Below, in pieces: positions 42,689 to 52,309 of a DNA stretch of 64,000 nucleotides. A model generated the notes under the pieces. The model had not been told where the DNA came from. It ran no database searches and saw nothing but the letters and a program-made list of their open reading frames with translations. Positions within the stretch are counted from its first letter, which is position 1; every line of letters starts with the position of its first letter. Position numbers and translations under genes: made by a program. This DNA is from Sphingopyxis sp. (GTDB taxonomy: Bacteria; Pseudomonadota; Alphaproteobacteria; Sphingomonadales; Sphingomonadaceae), in the NCBI GenBank assembly GCA_017745175.1, contig JAGHZY010000008.1:92134-156133 (forward strand), in the 5' to 3' direction.

Positions 42689-42840
42689 GAGCGCTCACGC
42701 AACAGACAATCCCAAAATTGAAATATTTTTACGCGGCCGCGCGAACGAGGCCTTGAGCCGCGCGCCGCGCAGGCGCATAGGGGGCGGCAGCGAACGGACC
42801 CCCGCCGATCGTCGGCTGGGATCCCCCTCTTTGGTTCGGG

Positions 42841-45800
42841 ATGCTGCATTTTATGTCTCAGAATATGTCCGACACGCCGGAAACGGACACGCCGACCCCC
42901 TCCACCGTCAAAATTCCTCCGAAAGTCGCCGCTGCCTATCTGGCCGCGCTCGCCGGCAGCGCGCTGCCCGGCGAGGGTGACGACATGGACAAGGCCGCGC
43001 TGACCGACGCGAGCCAGTTCGCCGCGCGCGCCGCGCTCGACCGCGCCGCCGAGGCGCCGTCGCTGCTGCTCGAGCCGATCGCCGCCGACGGCACCGACCG
43101 CCGGATGCGGCTCGTCATCATCAACGACGACATGCCTTTCCTCGTCGATTCGACGTCGCAGATCGTTGCCGCACAGGGCCTCGCGGTCCACCGCATCCTC
43201 CACCCCGTCGTGACGGTGAAGCGCGATGCCAGGGGGCATCTGCAGGACGCCGGCGAGGGATCGGCGCGCGAGTCGGTCATCTATATGGAACTCGAACGCG
43301 GCGACGCGCGCGCGCGCCGTCGCCTGCTCGACGCGCTCGAAGGTGCGCTGCGCGACGTGCGCGCGGCGGTGCGCGACTGGCGTGCGATGCGCGCCGCGAT
43401 GCTTGCCGACGCCGCGATGCGCGTCGAGGGCGAGGCCGCCGAACTGCTGCGCTGGTTCGAGGGCGGGTCGATGACCCAGCTCGGCCACGAATGGCGCACG
43501 CGGAGCGGCGCGGTGCACGAACCGCTCGGTATCAGCGAGAGCGCCGACGGCCAGCTGCTGTCGCCCGCCGCGCTCGAAGCGGCGTTCGCCTGGTTCGACG
43601 CGCAGGAAAAGGCAGGGGGTGGCCACGCGCCGCTGCTGATCAAGTCGAACCGGCTGTCGGCGGTCCACCGCCGCGTGCTGCTCGACCTCGTCATCGTACC
43701 CGAGGTGAAGGGCAAGAAGGTCGAGCGCCTGTCGATCCACGCGGGCCTGTGGACCAGCGCCGCGCTGTCCACCCCGCCGGCGAAGGTCCCGGTGCTGCGC
43801 GCGCAGCTCGAAACGCTGATGGCGAAGTTCGGCTTCGATCCGACGGGTCATGCCGGCAAGGCGCTCGCGCATGCGCTGACCGCGCTGCCGCACGACCTGC
43901 TGATCGCGTTCGACGCGGCGTCGCTCGAAGAGCTGGTGCTGACCTCGATGTCGATCACCGACCGGCCGCGGCCGAAGGTGGTGACGGTGCAGAGCGCGCT
44001 CGGCCGCCATCTGTTCGCCTTTGTCTGGCTGCCGCGCGACGAGGTCTCGACGGGCCGCCGCATCGCGGTCGAGGCGCTGCTTGTGCGCGAGGCCCGGGCG
44101 GGCGTGATCAACTGGACGATGGTGCTCGAGGACGGTGGCGCGGCGCTCTTGCGCTACACGCTCGACCTGCGCAGCGGCGGGGTCGTTCCCGACGCCGGGG
44201 CGCTGGGCGCGCAGCTCGAGCAGATGGTTCGCGGCTGGCAGCCCGAGGTCGAGGCCGCGCTGGCGAAGCGCGGCGATCCGGGGCGTGCGGCGGCGCTCGC
44301 AGCGCGCTTCGCACCGGCCTTCCCGCCCAACTACCGTAACCTCTACAATCCGGAGGAAGCGGCGCGCGACATCCTGCGCCTGCGCGACCTCGACGCCGCG
44401 AACCCGCGCAGCGTGCGCCTTGCGCGCAAGAGCCTCGACGGCGACGACCGGCTGCGGCTCAAGGTCTATAGCGCGGTCGGCCCGCTCGCGCTGTCCGACG
44501 TCGTCCCCGCGCTCGAACATTTCGGTTTCGAGGTGCTCGAGGAAATCCCGACGACGCTGGCCCCGGCCCGCGCGCCGGGCGGCGAGGACGGCGACGAAAC
44601 GCCGCTGGTGATCCATGATTTCTCGCTGCGCCTGCCCGCCAACGTCGACGAGCTGGCGCTGCTCCCCTATGCCGGGACGATCGAGGGCGCGATCGCGGCG
44701 GTGCTCGACGGACACGCCGAAAATGACGCGTTCAACGAGCTTGTCCTCACCAACCAGACCGACCCGCGCGCGATCGTGTGGCTGCGCGCCTGGTTCCGTT
44801 ACCTGCGCCAGGGCGGTTCGGCCTATGGCATGGACACGGTCGTCAGCGCGCTGCGTCACGCGCCCGCGCTGACCGCCGCGCTGATCGAACGATTCTCGGC
44901 GCTGCACGATCCGAAAGCGCGCGACGCGAAACGCGCCGAGGCGCTCGAAGCCGACATCATGGCGGGCTTTGCCGACATCAAGTCGATCGACGAGGATCGC
45001 ATCCTTCGCCTGTTCCACGCCGTGATCGGCGCGACGCTGCGCACCAACGCCTTTGCCCCCGCCGCCGAAGAGGCGCTGGCGTTCAAGATCGACAGCGCGC
45101 TGGTTCCCGGCCTGCCCAAGCCGCTGCCGTGGCGCGAGGTATGGGTCTATTCGCCGCGCGTCGAGGGCATCCACCTGCGCGCCGGTCCGGTCGCGCGCGG
45201 GGGCCTCCGCTGGTCCGACCGCCGCGACGACTTCCGCACCGAAATCCTCGGGCTGATGAAGGCGCAGCGCGTCAAGAACGCGGTCATCGTGCCGACCGGC
45301 GCGAAGGGCGGTTTCTATCCGAAGGCGCTGCCCGATGTGTCGCTCGACCGCGACGCATGGTTCGCCGAAGGCACCGAATGCTATCGCATCTTCATCCGCT
45401 CGCTGTTGTCGATCACCGACAATCTGGTCGGCGGCAAGGTCGTGCATCCGAAGGGCGTCGTGATCCGCGACGGCGACGATCCCTATTTCGTCGTCGCCGC
45501 AGACAAGGGCACCGCGACCTTCTCCGACGTCGCCAATGCGCTCGCGATGGAACGCGATTTCTGGCTCGGCGACGCCTTCGCGAGCGGCGGGTCGAAGGGC
45601 TATGACCACAAGGCGATGGGCATCACCGCCAAAGGCGCGTGGCTGTCGGTCCGGCGCCACTTCGCCGAAATGGGCGTCGACGTGCAGAGCGACACGATCC
45701 GCGTCGTCGGCTGCGGCGACATGTCGGGCGACGTGTTCGGCAACGGCATGCTGCTGTCGAAGGCGATCCAGCTCGTCGCCGCGTTCGACCACCGCCACAT

Positions 45801-47574
45801 CTTCCTCGACCCGAATCCCGATCCGGCGAAGAGCTGGAAGGAACGCGAGCGGATGTTCAATCTGCCGCGCTCATCCTGGGCCGACTATAACGAGAAGCTG
45901 ATCTCGAAGGGCGGCGGCATCTTCCCGCGCAGCCAGAAGAGCATTCCGCTCTCCCCCGAAGTGCAGGCGATGCTCGGCCTGTCGGTGCCCGAAATCGACC
46001 CCGGCTCGCTGATCTCGGCGATCCTGAAGGCGCCCGCCGACCTGCTCTGGTTCGGCGGCATCGGCACCTATGTGAAGGCCGCGAGCCAGAATAATGCCGA
46101 GGTCGGCGATCCCGCGAACGACGCGCTGCGCGTCGATGCCGAGGATTTGCGCGTCAAGGCGGTCGGCGAGGGCGCGAACCTCGGCACGACGCAGGCCGCG
46201 CGCATCGCCTTCGCGGCGAAGGGCGGGCGGATCAACACCGACTTCATCGATAATAGCGCGGGCGTCGATTGCTCGGACAACGAGGTCAATATCAAGATCG
46301 CGCTCAATCGCGAGATGGCCGAAGGACGGCTGTCGCAGGAGGATCGCGACGCGCTGCTCGTGCGCATGACCGACAATGTCTCGGAACTGGTGCTCGAGGA
46401 TAACCGGCTGCAGGCGCTCGCGCTGTCGATCGCCGAAAAGGGCGGCTCGGCGGCGGTGCCGTCGCTGGTGCGGATCATGGAGACGTTCGAGGCGTCGGGC
46501 CGGCTCGACCGCAAGGTCGAGGGGCTCGCCGCGAACGACGAACTGCTACGCCGCGCCGCCGAAGGCCGCGGGCTGACCCGCCCCGAACTCGCGGTGCTGC
46601 TCTCGACCGCGAAGCTCGCGCTGCAGGATGCGATCGAGCATAGCGACCTGCCAGACGATCCGGCGCTGGCGAGCGATCTTGCCGCGGCCTTCCCCGACGA
46701 GATGCAGCGCGACTTCGGTCAGGCGATCGCCGACCACCAGCTCCGCCGCGAAATCATCGCGACGAAGATCGCGAACCGCATCATCAACCGCATGGGCATC
46801 GTCCATCCCTTCGAACTGGTCGAAGAGGAGGGCTGCGCGCTCGGCGACATCGCGGCGGCGTTCGTCGCGGTCGAACGCCTGCTCGACCTGTCGGCGATCT
46901 GGGACGCGCTCGACGAAGCGAAGATCGACGAGAGCATCCGCCTGTCGCTGTTCAGCCAGGCCGCGTCGGCGATGACCTCGCAGATGGCCGACCTGTTGCG
47001 CGTGACGCAGTCGCTGTCGCAGCCGGGCCCGGTCGTTGCGCGGCTCGCACCTGGCGTCGATCGCCTCAACGCAAGCGTCGACGGCCTGCTCAGTCCCTCG
47101 GTCAAGCATCAGTGGGACATGCTGACGCAGCAATTGCTCGATGCCGGCGCGCCCGAGGCGCTGACCGCGTCGGTCGTTCGGCTGTTCAAGACCGACGGCG
47201 CGATCGGCATCGTCGATCTCGCCGAACGGCGCGGCGACGACGAGGTCGCGGTGACCAGCGCCTTCACCCATCTCGGCGAAGCGCTCGGGCTCGACTGGGC
47301 GCAGACGCTGGCGGCGCATATGAGCCCCGCCGATCCGTGGGAACGCCTGCTGGTCAACAGCCTCGCGCGCGATTTCCAGCAGATGCGACTGACCTTCCTT
47401 GCGGGCCTGCCCAAGGGCGATCTCGACGCGGCGGTAACGAAGTGGCTCGCCGATCATGCGCAGCGCGTCGAACAGTTCCGTGCGACGGTCGACCGCGCGC
47501 GGATGATCCCGAACCCGAACGGTGCGATGCTGTCGCATATTGCCGGGCAGGCGCGCGGATTGCTGGGGAGGTAA
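42841..47574 (+). CDS. gdhB: NAD-specific glutamate dehydrogenase, large (180-kDa) type
   Basis: 1577 residues, usual size for the GDH-180 family (Bac_GDH). It oxidatively deaminates glutamate to 2-oxoglutarate with NAD, feeding the TCA cycle. The N-terminal ACT-like regions (about 1-700) precede the catalytic domain: GGLRWSDRRDDFRTEILGLM near 783 and NAVIVPTGAKGGFYPK near 815 with the catalytic Lys, then the Rossmann NAD region with MSGDVFGNGMLLSK near 960. Starts at 42841, 42853 (MSQN) or 42865 are all possible. Translation is coupled to the following ATP-grasp gene (TAATG). Confidence 0.95.
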   Translation: MLHFMSQNMSDTPETDTPTPSTVKIPPKVAAAYLAALAGSALPGEGDDMDKAALTDASQFAARAALDRAAEAPSLLLEPIAADGTDRRMRLVIINDDMPFLVDSTSQIVAAQGLAVHRILHPVVTVKRDARGHLQDAGEGSARESVIYMELERGDARARRRLLDALEGALRDVRAAVRDWRAMRAAMLADAAMRVEGEAAELLRWFEGGSMTQLGHEWRTRSGAVHEPLGISESADGQLLSPAALEAAFAWFDAQEKAGGGHAPLLIKSNRLSAVHRRVLLDLVIVPEVKGKKVERLSIHAGLWTSAALSTPPAKVPVLRAQLETLMAKFGFDPTGHAGKALAHALTALPHDLLIAFDAASLEELVLTSMSITDRPRPKVVTVQSALGRHLFAFVWLPRDEVSTGRRIAVEALLVREARAGVINWTMVLEDGGAALLRYTLDLRSGGVVPDAGALGAQLEQMVRGWQPEVEAALAKRGDPGRAAALAARFAPAFPPNYRNLYNPEEAARDILRLRDLDAANPRSVRLARKSLDGDDRLRLKVYSAVGPLALSDVVPALEHFGFEVLEEIPTTLAPARAPGGEDGDETPLVIHDFSLRLPANVDELALLPYAGTIEGAIAAVLDGHAENDAFNELVLTNQTDPRAIVWLRAWFRYLRQGGSAYGMDTVVSALRHAPALTAALIERFSALHDPKARDAKRAEALEADIMAGFADIKSIDEDRILRLFHAVIGATLRTNAFAPAAEEALAFKIDSALVPGLPKPLPWREVWVYSPRVEGIHLRAGPVARGGLRWSDRRDDFRTEILGLMKAQRVKNAVIVPTGAKGGFYPKALPDVSLDRDAWFAEGTECYRIFIRSLLSITDNLVGGKVVHPKGVVIRDGDDPYFVVAADKGTATFSDVANALAMERDFWLGDAFASGGSKGYDHKAMGITAKGAWLSVRRHFAEMGVDVQSDTIRVVGCGDMSGDVFGNGMLLSKAIQLVAAFDHRHIFLDPNPDPAKSWKERERMFNLPRSSWADYNEKLISKGGGIFPRSQKSIPLSPEVQAMLGLSVPEIDPGSLISAILKAPADLLWFGGIGTYVKAASQNNAEVGDPANDALRVDAEDLRVKAVGEGANLGTTQAARIAFAAKGGRINTDFIDNSAGVDCSDNEVNIKIALNREMAEGRLSQEDRDALLVRMTDNVSELVLEDNRLQALALSIAEKGGSAAVPSLVRIMETFEASGRLDRKVEGLAANDELLRRAAEGRGLTRPELAVLLSTAKLALQDAIEHSDLPDDPALASDLAAAFPDEMQRDFGQAIADHQLRREIIATKIANRIINRMGIVHPFELVEEEGCALGDIAAAFVAVERLLDLSAIWDALDEAKIDESIRLSLFSQAASAMTSQMADLLRVTQSLSQPGPVVARLAPGVDRLNASVDGLLSPSVKHQWDMLTQQLLDAGAPEALTASVVRLFKTDGAIGIVDLAERRGDDEVAVTSAFTHLGEALGLDWAQTLAAHMSPADPWERLLVNSLARDFQQMRLTFLAGLPKGDLDAAVTKWLADHAQRVEQFRATVDRARMIPNPNGAMLSHIAGQARGLLGR

Positions 47575-48431
47575 TGCCGTTCCAGCCCCGCGTCGCGATC
47601 CTCGTTCCGACGCCCGACTATTATGAAAAGTGGCAGCCCGCCTTTGCCCGCAAGGCGGCGGCGCTGACCGCGGCCGGGCTGATCGTCGAGCAGCGCGTAT
47701 GGACCGATCCCGGCGACCTTTCGGGCCACGACCTCGTCCTTCCGCTCTTCGCGTGGGGCTATCAGCGCGACGTCGCCGGCTGGTACGGTCTTCTGGACCG
47801 GCTGGAGGCCGAAGCGTTGCCGGTGGTCAATCCGGTCCCCGTGCTGCGCTGGAACAGCGACAAGGCCTATCTTGCCGAACTGGGCGTCAAGGGCGTTGCA
47901 GTCGTCCCGACGATCGACGTGCCCGCGCTCGACGATGCCGGCCTTGCCGAAGCGATGGCGGAGCTCGCCGCCGACGAAGCCGTGATCAAACCCGCGATCT
48001 CGGGCGGCGCCGACGGAACGCACCGCATCGCCCGCGGCGCGCCGGTCCCCCGCGACGCGATGGGCCAGCGCCGCCTCGTCCAGCCGCTGATGCCCGGCAT
48101 CCTGACCGACGGCGAATATTCGCTCTTCTTCTTCGCCGGCAAGTTCAGCCATGCGATCGTCAAGCGTCCGGCGTCGGGCGACTTTCGCGTGCAGGAACAG
48201 TTCGGCGGCCGCGAGACGGGGTGGAGCGCGAGTGCGGCGGCGCAGGATCTTGCGGCCGCAGCGCTGGCGGCGGCGCCCGCCCCGCCGGTCTATGCGCGCG
48301 TTGACATGGTCGGCGACGCGGCGGGCACGCTTCGTATCATGGAGCTTGAACTGATCGAACCGTCGCTGTTCCTCCACCATGCGCCCGACAGGGGCGCGGC
48401 GTTCGGCAGAGCGGTCTACGGCGCCATCTGA
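47574..48431 (+). CDS. ATP-grasp (RimK/glutathione-synthetase-like) protein
   Basis: 285 residues. The fold is recognised by VINPVPVLRWNSDKAYLAEL (approximate: PVVNPVPVLRWNSDKAYL), then AVIKPAISGGADGTHRI for nucleotide binding, and MELELIEPSLFLHH for metal binding near the C-terminus. Such enzymes form an amide or peptide bond using ATP. Its start shares one base with the gdhB stop. Acceptor and donor are unknown; adjacency to a glutamate dehydrogenase may or may not mean a glutamate substrate. Confidence 0.8.
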   Translation: MPFQPRVAILVPTPDYYEKWQPAFARKAAALTAAGLIVEQRVWTDPGDLSGHDLVLPLFAWGYQRDVAGWYGLLDRLEAEALPVVNPVPVLRWNSDKAYLAELGVKGVAVVPTIDVPALDDAGLAEAMAELAADEAVIKPAISGGADGTHRIARGAPVPRDAMGQRRLVQPLMPGILTDGEYSLFFFAGKFSHAIVKRPASGDFRVQEQFGGRETGWSASAAAQDLAAAALAAAPAPPVYARVDMVGDAAGTLRIMELELIEPSLFLHHAPDRGAAFGRAVYGAI

Positions 48432-48661
48432 TCGGGTCGGCTGCGCCACAGCCATTGCCGGATCGCCGAGGTCAGGTTCGGCGGATCGCCCGCTTCCATC
48501 CGTTCGACATCGATCCGCGCAACGAGCGCGTTGACCGGGAGGCGCTGGCGCGCGGCCTCCTTTTCGAGCGCGTCCCAGAAGACGGGCTCGAGGCTGATCG
48601 AGGTCGGGTGGCCGGCGATCGTCACCGAGCGTTTGACCGGGGGGTGGTAGCGGGCGGCCAT
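48416..48661 (-). CDS. Ribbon-helix-helix DNA-binding protein (RHH_4)
   Basis: 81 residues, one RHH_4 domain: KRSVTIAGHPTSISLEPVFW then DALEKEAARQRLPVNALVARID, the beta strand and two helices of a MetJ/Arc-like dimeric repressor. Small proteins of this family are widespread in Alphaproteobacteria and their targets are mostly unknown. The 3' end overlaps the end of the convergent ATP-grasp gene by 16 bases. No toxin gene lies next to it. Confidence 0.85.
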   Translation of the reverse strand: MAARYHPPVKRSVTIAGHPTSISLEPVFWDALEKEAARQRLPVNALVARIDVERMEAGDPPNLTSAIRQWLWRSRPDQMAP

Positions 48662-48771
48662 CGCACGACGTTACCCGCTGCATCCCCGATCAGGTACGAT
48701 TTATTTGGGGGTGACCGCGATTCGGGCGGACCCTAGATTGCGGCGGCAACCGAAGTGAAACAGGCAAGGCG

Positions 48772-49518
48772 ATGACAGCAGGAATCGAGGCCCTCACCGA
48801 AAAGGAAAAGGAGACGCTGCGCCTGCTGGTCAGCGGTTATGATGCCAAATCGATGGCAAGCCACCTCGGGCTTTCGGTCCATACGATCAACGAGCGGCTG
48901 CGCGACGCGCGGCGCAAGATGGCGGTGTCGAGCAGCCGCGAGGCGGCGCGGCAATTGCGCGACATCGAGCATCGGGACCCCCAAATCCCCGGGGACAAGA
49001 TTTTGGGGGAAGTCGCGGCGGCCCGCGGCATGGAAGAGCTCGCGGCGCCCGCCGGGGCGCGCCGCATGGGGCGGCCGTCCGGCCGGATCGCAGGAGTAGT
49101 CTTCATGTCGTTCGGTCTTGCCTTGCTCGCTTTCGCCTCGATGTCCGGAAGCGCCGATACCCCCGCCGCGGCGCCATCGACCGCGCCCGCCGAAAGCGCC
49201 GCGGTCGCGGCGGCGCGGGACTGGCTGGCGCTGGTCGACAAGGGCGACTGGAACGCGAGCTGGGAGGCGACCGGCCAGTCGTTCAAGGCGCTCAACACGG
49301 TCGGGACCTGGAGCCGGGTGGCGCGGCAGGTGCAGGGGCCGCTCGGCGCCGTGAAGTCGCGGGTGCTGGTCAGCGAGGAGACGGTCCCCGCGCCGCCCTA
49401 TGGCTATCAGATGGTCCGGTTCCGCACCGATTATGCGAACAGGGCAGGGGCGATCGAGACGCTGTCGCTGACCCGCGAAGGCGGGAGCTGGCGGGTCGTG
49501 GGGGTGACGGTCGAGTGA
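48772..49518 (+). CDS. LuxR-type HTH protein with membrane helix and DUF4019
   Basis: 248 residues. An N-terminal LuxR/NarL HTH (about 5-65: ALTEKEKETLRLLVSGYDAK and SMASHLGLSVHTINERLRDA) is followed by a linker, one membrane helix (about 106-124, IAGVVFMSFGLALLAFASM) and a C-terminal DUF4019 domain (about 138-246). This predicts a ToxR-like one-component regulator: cytoplasmic DNA-binding end, periplasmic DUF4019 sensor. The domain pairing is repeatedly seen in sphingomonads from memory. No receiver domain. The target is unknown. It starts 110 bases after the divergent RHH gene. Confidence 0.85.
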   Translation: MTAGIEALTEKEKETLRLLVSGYDAKSMASHLGLSVHTINERLRDARRKMAVSSSREAARQLRDIEHRDPQIPGDKILGEVAAARGMEELAAPAGARRMGRPSGRIAGVVFMSFGLALLAFASMSGSADTPAAAPSTAPAESAAVAAARDWLALVDKGDWNASWEATGQSFKALNTVGTWSRVARQVQGPLGAVKSRVLVSEETVPAPPYGYQMVRFRTDYANRAGAIETLSLTREGGSWRVVGVTVE

Positions 49519-49564
49519 GGGGGTGGAGAGGGGCGGTCAGAGATTTGAAACCACCCTCTTTATT

Positions 49565-49670
49565 CCGTTCGTGCCGAGCTTGTCGAAGCACCGTTTTCCT
49601 TCGACGTCGCAGAGAAGGAACGCCCCTTCGATTGACTTGCCCGTCGCTCAGGACAGGCTCAGGGGGAACG
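49565..49670. repeat. Degraded palindromic intergenic repeat
   Basis: The left arm CCGTTCGTGCCGAGCTTGTC (49565-49585) and right arm GACAGGCTCAGGGGGAACG (about 49652-49670) resemble the inverted ends of a widely repeated sphingomonad sequence ('GTTCGTGCTGAGCCTGTCGA' in its typical form, from memory). Confidence 0.5.
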
Positions 49671-49788
49671 TGTTATGGAATGGAGAGCAGGCGGCGACGG
49701 CAAAGCCGCCGCTGTCGTCAGACGGGTTCGGTGACCTTTCGGATTGCCGCCCCGCCGGCCGTGCCGGGCCGTGGCTGCGCCACCGGTT

Positions 49789-49827
49789 GCCAACTCGTCG
49801 TTCGCTGGCGCGAACGCCATCGTTGGC
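49789..49827 (-). terminator. Long hairpin after phaB
   Basis: GCCAAC...GTTGGC outer arms and CGTTCGC/GCGAACG inner arms around TGGC, 12 bases past the phaB stop codon on the minus strand. No T run. Confidence 0.5.
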
Positions 49828-49839
49828 GCCCTCGGCCCG

Positions 49840-50562
49840 TCAATACATGTGTTGACCCCCGTTGATCGACATCGTCGAGCCCGTCACGAACCCGGCATCC
49901 TCGCTGCACAGGAAGGCGACGCCGCGCGCGATCTCGTCGGCCTGGCCGAGGCGGCCGACCGGGATCTTCGCGACGATCTTCTCGAGCACCGGCGCGGGGA
50001 CCGCGGCGACCATGTCGGTGTCGATATAGCCCGGCGCGATCGCGTTGACGGTGACGCCCTTCTTCGCGCCCTCCTGCGCCAGCGCCTTGGTGAAGCCGTG
50101 GATACCCGATTTGGCGGCGGCATAGTTGACCTGGCCATATTGGCCGGCCTGTCCGTTGATCGATCCGATATTGACGATGCGGCCCCAGCCGCGCTCGACC
50201 ATGCCGCCGAAGGTTGCTTTCGCCATGTTGAAGCAACCGCCGAGATTGACGCGCATCACGTCGTCCCAGTCGTCGTAGCTCATGCGCGCGAGCGTGCCGT
50301 CGCGCGTGATGCCGGCGTTGTTGACGACGATATCGATCGGGCCGACCTCGGCCGCGATCTGCGCGCAGCTGTCGAGGCACGCCTGATGGTCGCCGACGTC
50401 CCATTTCATCGCCCTGATCCCGGTGCGTTCGGTGAATTCGCGCGCCTTTTCGTCATTGCCGGCATAGTTGGCGACGACGGTGACGCCCTGTTCCTTCAGT
50501 TTGAGCGAAATCGCTTCCCCGATGCCGCGGCTGCCGCCGGTGACGATTGCGATACGTGCCAT
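49840..50562 (-). CDS. phaB: Acetoacetyl-CoA reductase (PHB synthesis)
   Basis: 240 residues, short-chain dehydrogenase. NADPH-binding TGGSRGIG is at 8-15; NNAG at 81-84; the catalytic Ser134, Tyr147 and Lys151 lie in NIGSINGQAGQYGQVNYAAAK. The NGQ-GQ-GQ-NY arrangement distinguishes PhaB from FabG. It reduces acetoacetyl-CoA to (R)-3-hydroxybutyryl-CoA for polyhydroxybutyrate. phaA and phaC are not in the window. Last gene of a minus-strand run. Confidence 0.92.
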   Translation of the reverse strand: MARIAIVTGGSRGIGEAISLKLKEQGVTVVANYAGNDEKAREFTERTGIRAMKWDVGDHQACLDSCAQIAAEVGPIDIVVNNAGITRDGTLARMSYDDWDDVMRVNLGGCFNMAKATFGGMVERGWGRIVNIGSINGQAGQYGQVNYAAAKSGIHGFTKALAQEGAKKGVTVNAIAPGYIDTDMVAAVPAPVLEKIVAKIPVGRLGQADEIARGVAFLCSEDAGFVTGSTMSINGGQHMY

Positions 50563-50644
50563 GAATCCAGCTCTCCCACAGAGTTATGCGGCCATGATTA
50601 GGCGGCACCGCCGGGCGCCGCAAGTTGACCGGAACGTCAATCGC

Positions 50645-50668
50645 AAAGCTATTCAGAAAGCTATTCAG
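50645..50668. repeat. Tandem 12-bp duplication
   Basis: AAAGCTATTCAG occurs twice in perfect tandem (50645-50656 and 50657-50668), 5 bases after the stop of the DUF1963-type gene on the minus strand. Likely a slippage product; no function seen. Confidence 0.7.
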
Positions 50669-50672
50669 GAGA

Positions 50673-52214
50673 CTAGCCGCTCAGCTGGACTCGCAGCCTT
50701 GAAAAATTGCCGATCGCCAGATCGGCCCTGTCGATCGTGACGACCAGATTGTCGCCCGCGCCGAACCTGCGGCTCATCAGGCCGCTGCTCGGCAATTCGA
50801 GCAGCACCATGTCGCGCTCCTCATCGAAGTCGTGCAGGTGGCGAAAGGGTTCGTGCCCCATCGCCGCCATTTCGCGCGCGGCGAGTTCGCGCCACCAGGG
50901 CTCGTAAAAGGCACGCGCCGGCGCCGACAGATTGTCGGGATTGGCGCACCAGGCATGTTTGGCGCGGTCGAACAGGATCGACTGATAATCATGGACCCAC
51001 AGATTCGCGTCGGGCCGGTGCGTCGTCAGCGGCAGCGTGATCGTCTCGGTCCGCTCGGCACCGGTGTCGGGGTCGACGATAACGACCGCCTTCGCCCAGC
51101 GGATCGCGTGAAGCGCGGCCATCACCGCGGTTGCGTCGCCGGGCGAGAAATCATGACGTGCCGCGCTGTCGTGCACGATCGCGACAATCTCCTGCGCGCG
51201 TACGCGCGCCTCGCGGTTGATCGCGACGCATTGTTCGGCCGCGTCGCCTTCCCCGGACGCCCCCGGCATTTCATCGCCGGCGAGTTGGTCGAGCCGCATT
51301 TCGAGCAGCGCGACCATCGCGGTCATGCTGCCCCAGTCGAACGGATGGAAGGCCGGGTCGGCAATGTCATAGCCGTGCTCGAAAAGCCGGCTTCCGGTCT
51401 CGTCCGCTTCGCCGTCGTCGCGGACATCCGCCCCGTCGTGGTCGACGGCAACGAGATCGACGGGCCATTCGGGAAAGGCGCGGATCGCAAAAGGTGCAAG
51501 ATCGTCGGCGGTGAGGTCGCCGTGCGGACCGAACCATCCTTCCGGATCGTTGAGCGTGAACGGCGATGCAGTCGGAAGGCCGGGTTCGTGGATATGGAGG
51601 ACGCGCACGTCGGCTTTGCGGCGATGGATGAAAAAGGCCAGCGCGCCGTCGCGCGGCCCGAGCCCGCTCCACAGGTCGCGGGGCAGCGCGGCGCAATCGA
51701 TTTGCGCGAGGAAGTCGGCGGGCTGATCGTCGATCCGCGGCCACGCCATGCCCGCGGGCAGTCGCGGACGACCGCCCAGCCAGCTGTTGGTCGATATCGC
51801 GTCGCGCGGCGGAATCTGGGGGACAAGGCGAAGCGACCCCGCCTCTGCCGGTTCGATCCGGTGGGCGGCTTGCTCGACCTCGGCCACGATCGCTTCGAGT
51901 TGGGTTTCGACTATGGCGGGTTCGGACGCCGAAACCGGCTCTGCCCAGGATTCATATCCGGGTATTTCCAACGGCGCCTTGCGGCTGATCCGTGCGAGCC
52001 GCGAGGGCGATATTTCCACATCGGGTTCGTGCGCAGCCCTGCGCGGCAGTTTCGGCAGCCGGCTTTCGCGCGGCGCCCGCGGTTCGAGGGTGTCGCGCGG
52101 CGCGGCGGCTACGGTCCGCTGTCGCCATGACCACCACAGGGCAAAGACGAGGATCGCCAGAAAGGCAAATGTGGCCACGGCCAGCGCCAATCCTAGCGAT
52201 TCGAGCTGGCTCAT
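50673..52214 (-). CDS. DUF1963 (YwqG-like) protein with N-terminal membrane helix
   Basis: 513 residues from the ATG at 52214 (MSQLESLGL). One membrane helix lies at about 7-29, then an Arg/Pro-rich tail and the DUF1963 region (about 140-500): SWLGGRPRLPAGMAWPRI, then DFLAQIDCAALP and PRDGALAFFIHRR, typical of YwqG-like proteins. DUF1963 function is unknown; the membrane anchor is not usual in E. coli and Bacillus members. 95 bases downstream of hemH and 110 upstream of phaB. Confidence 0.8.
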   Translation of the reverse strand: MSQLESLGLALAVATFAFLAILVFALWWSWRQRTVAAAPRDTLEPRAPRESRLPKLPRRAAHEPDVEISPSRLARISRKAPLEIPGYESWAEPVSASEPAIVETQLEAIVAEVEQAAHRIEPAEAGSLRLVPQIPPRDAISTNSWLGGRPRLPAGMAWPRIDDQPADFLAQIDCAALPRDLWSGLGPRDGALAFFIHRRKADVRVLHIHEPGLPTASPFTLNDPEGWFGPHGDLTADDLAPFAIRAFPEWPVDLVAVDHDGADVRDDGEADETGSRLFEHGYDIADPAFHPFDWGSMTAMVALLEMRLDQLAGDEMPGASGEGDAAEQCVAINREARVRAQEIVAIVHDSAARHDFSPGDATAVMAALHAIRWAKAVVIVDPDTGAERTETITLPLTTHRPDANLWVHDYQSILFDRAKHAWCANPDNLSAPARAFYEPWWRELAAREMAAMGHEPFRHLHDFDEERDMVLLELPSSGLMSRRFGAGDNLVVTIDRADLAIGNFSRLRVQLSG

Positions 52215-52309
52215 GACGTACCTCCAGATTCGTGCGGGACCGCGCCCTTTCGGTGCCACCTCGGATCAGTTTAGCGTGTGGACCTAAACAGTTGGTAAGC
52301 AGTCGCGAC

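Larger units (their letters stand above)
49519..49839. other. Intergenic region with repeat remnants and phaB terminator
   Basis: 321 bases without a gene. It holds a sphingomonad-type scattered repeat: GTGCCGAGCTTGTCGAAGCA at about 49571-49590 and GACAGGCTCAGGGGGAACG near 49652-49670, the two ends of the usual inverted element but degraded. Further on a long imperfect hairpin (49789-49827) marks the end of phaB. ORFs here lack ribosome sites. Confidence 0.6.

Noticed and set aside
50645..50668. Tandem 12-mer as a regulatory array
   Set aside because: Only two copies, just after a stop codon; simple duplication is enough to explain it.
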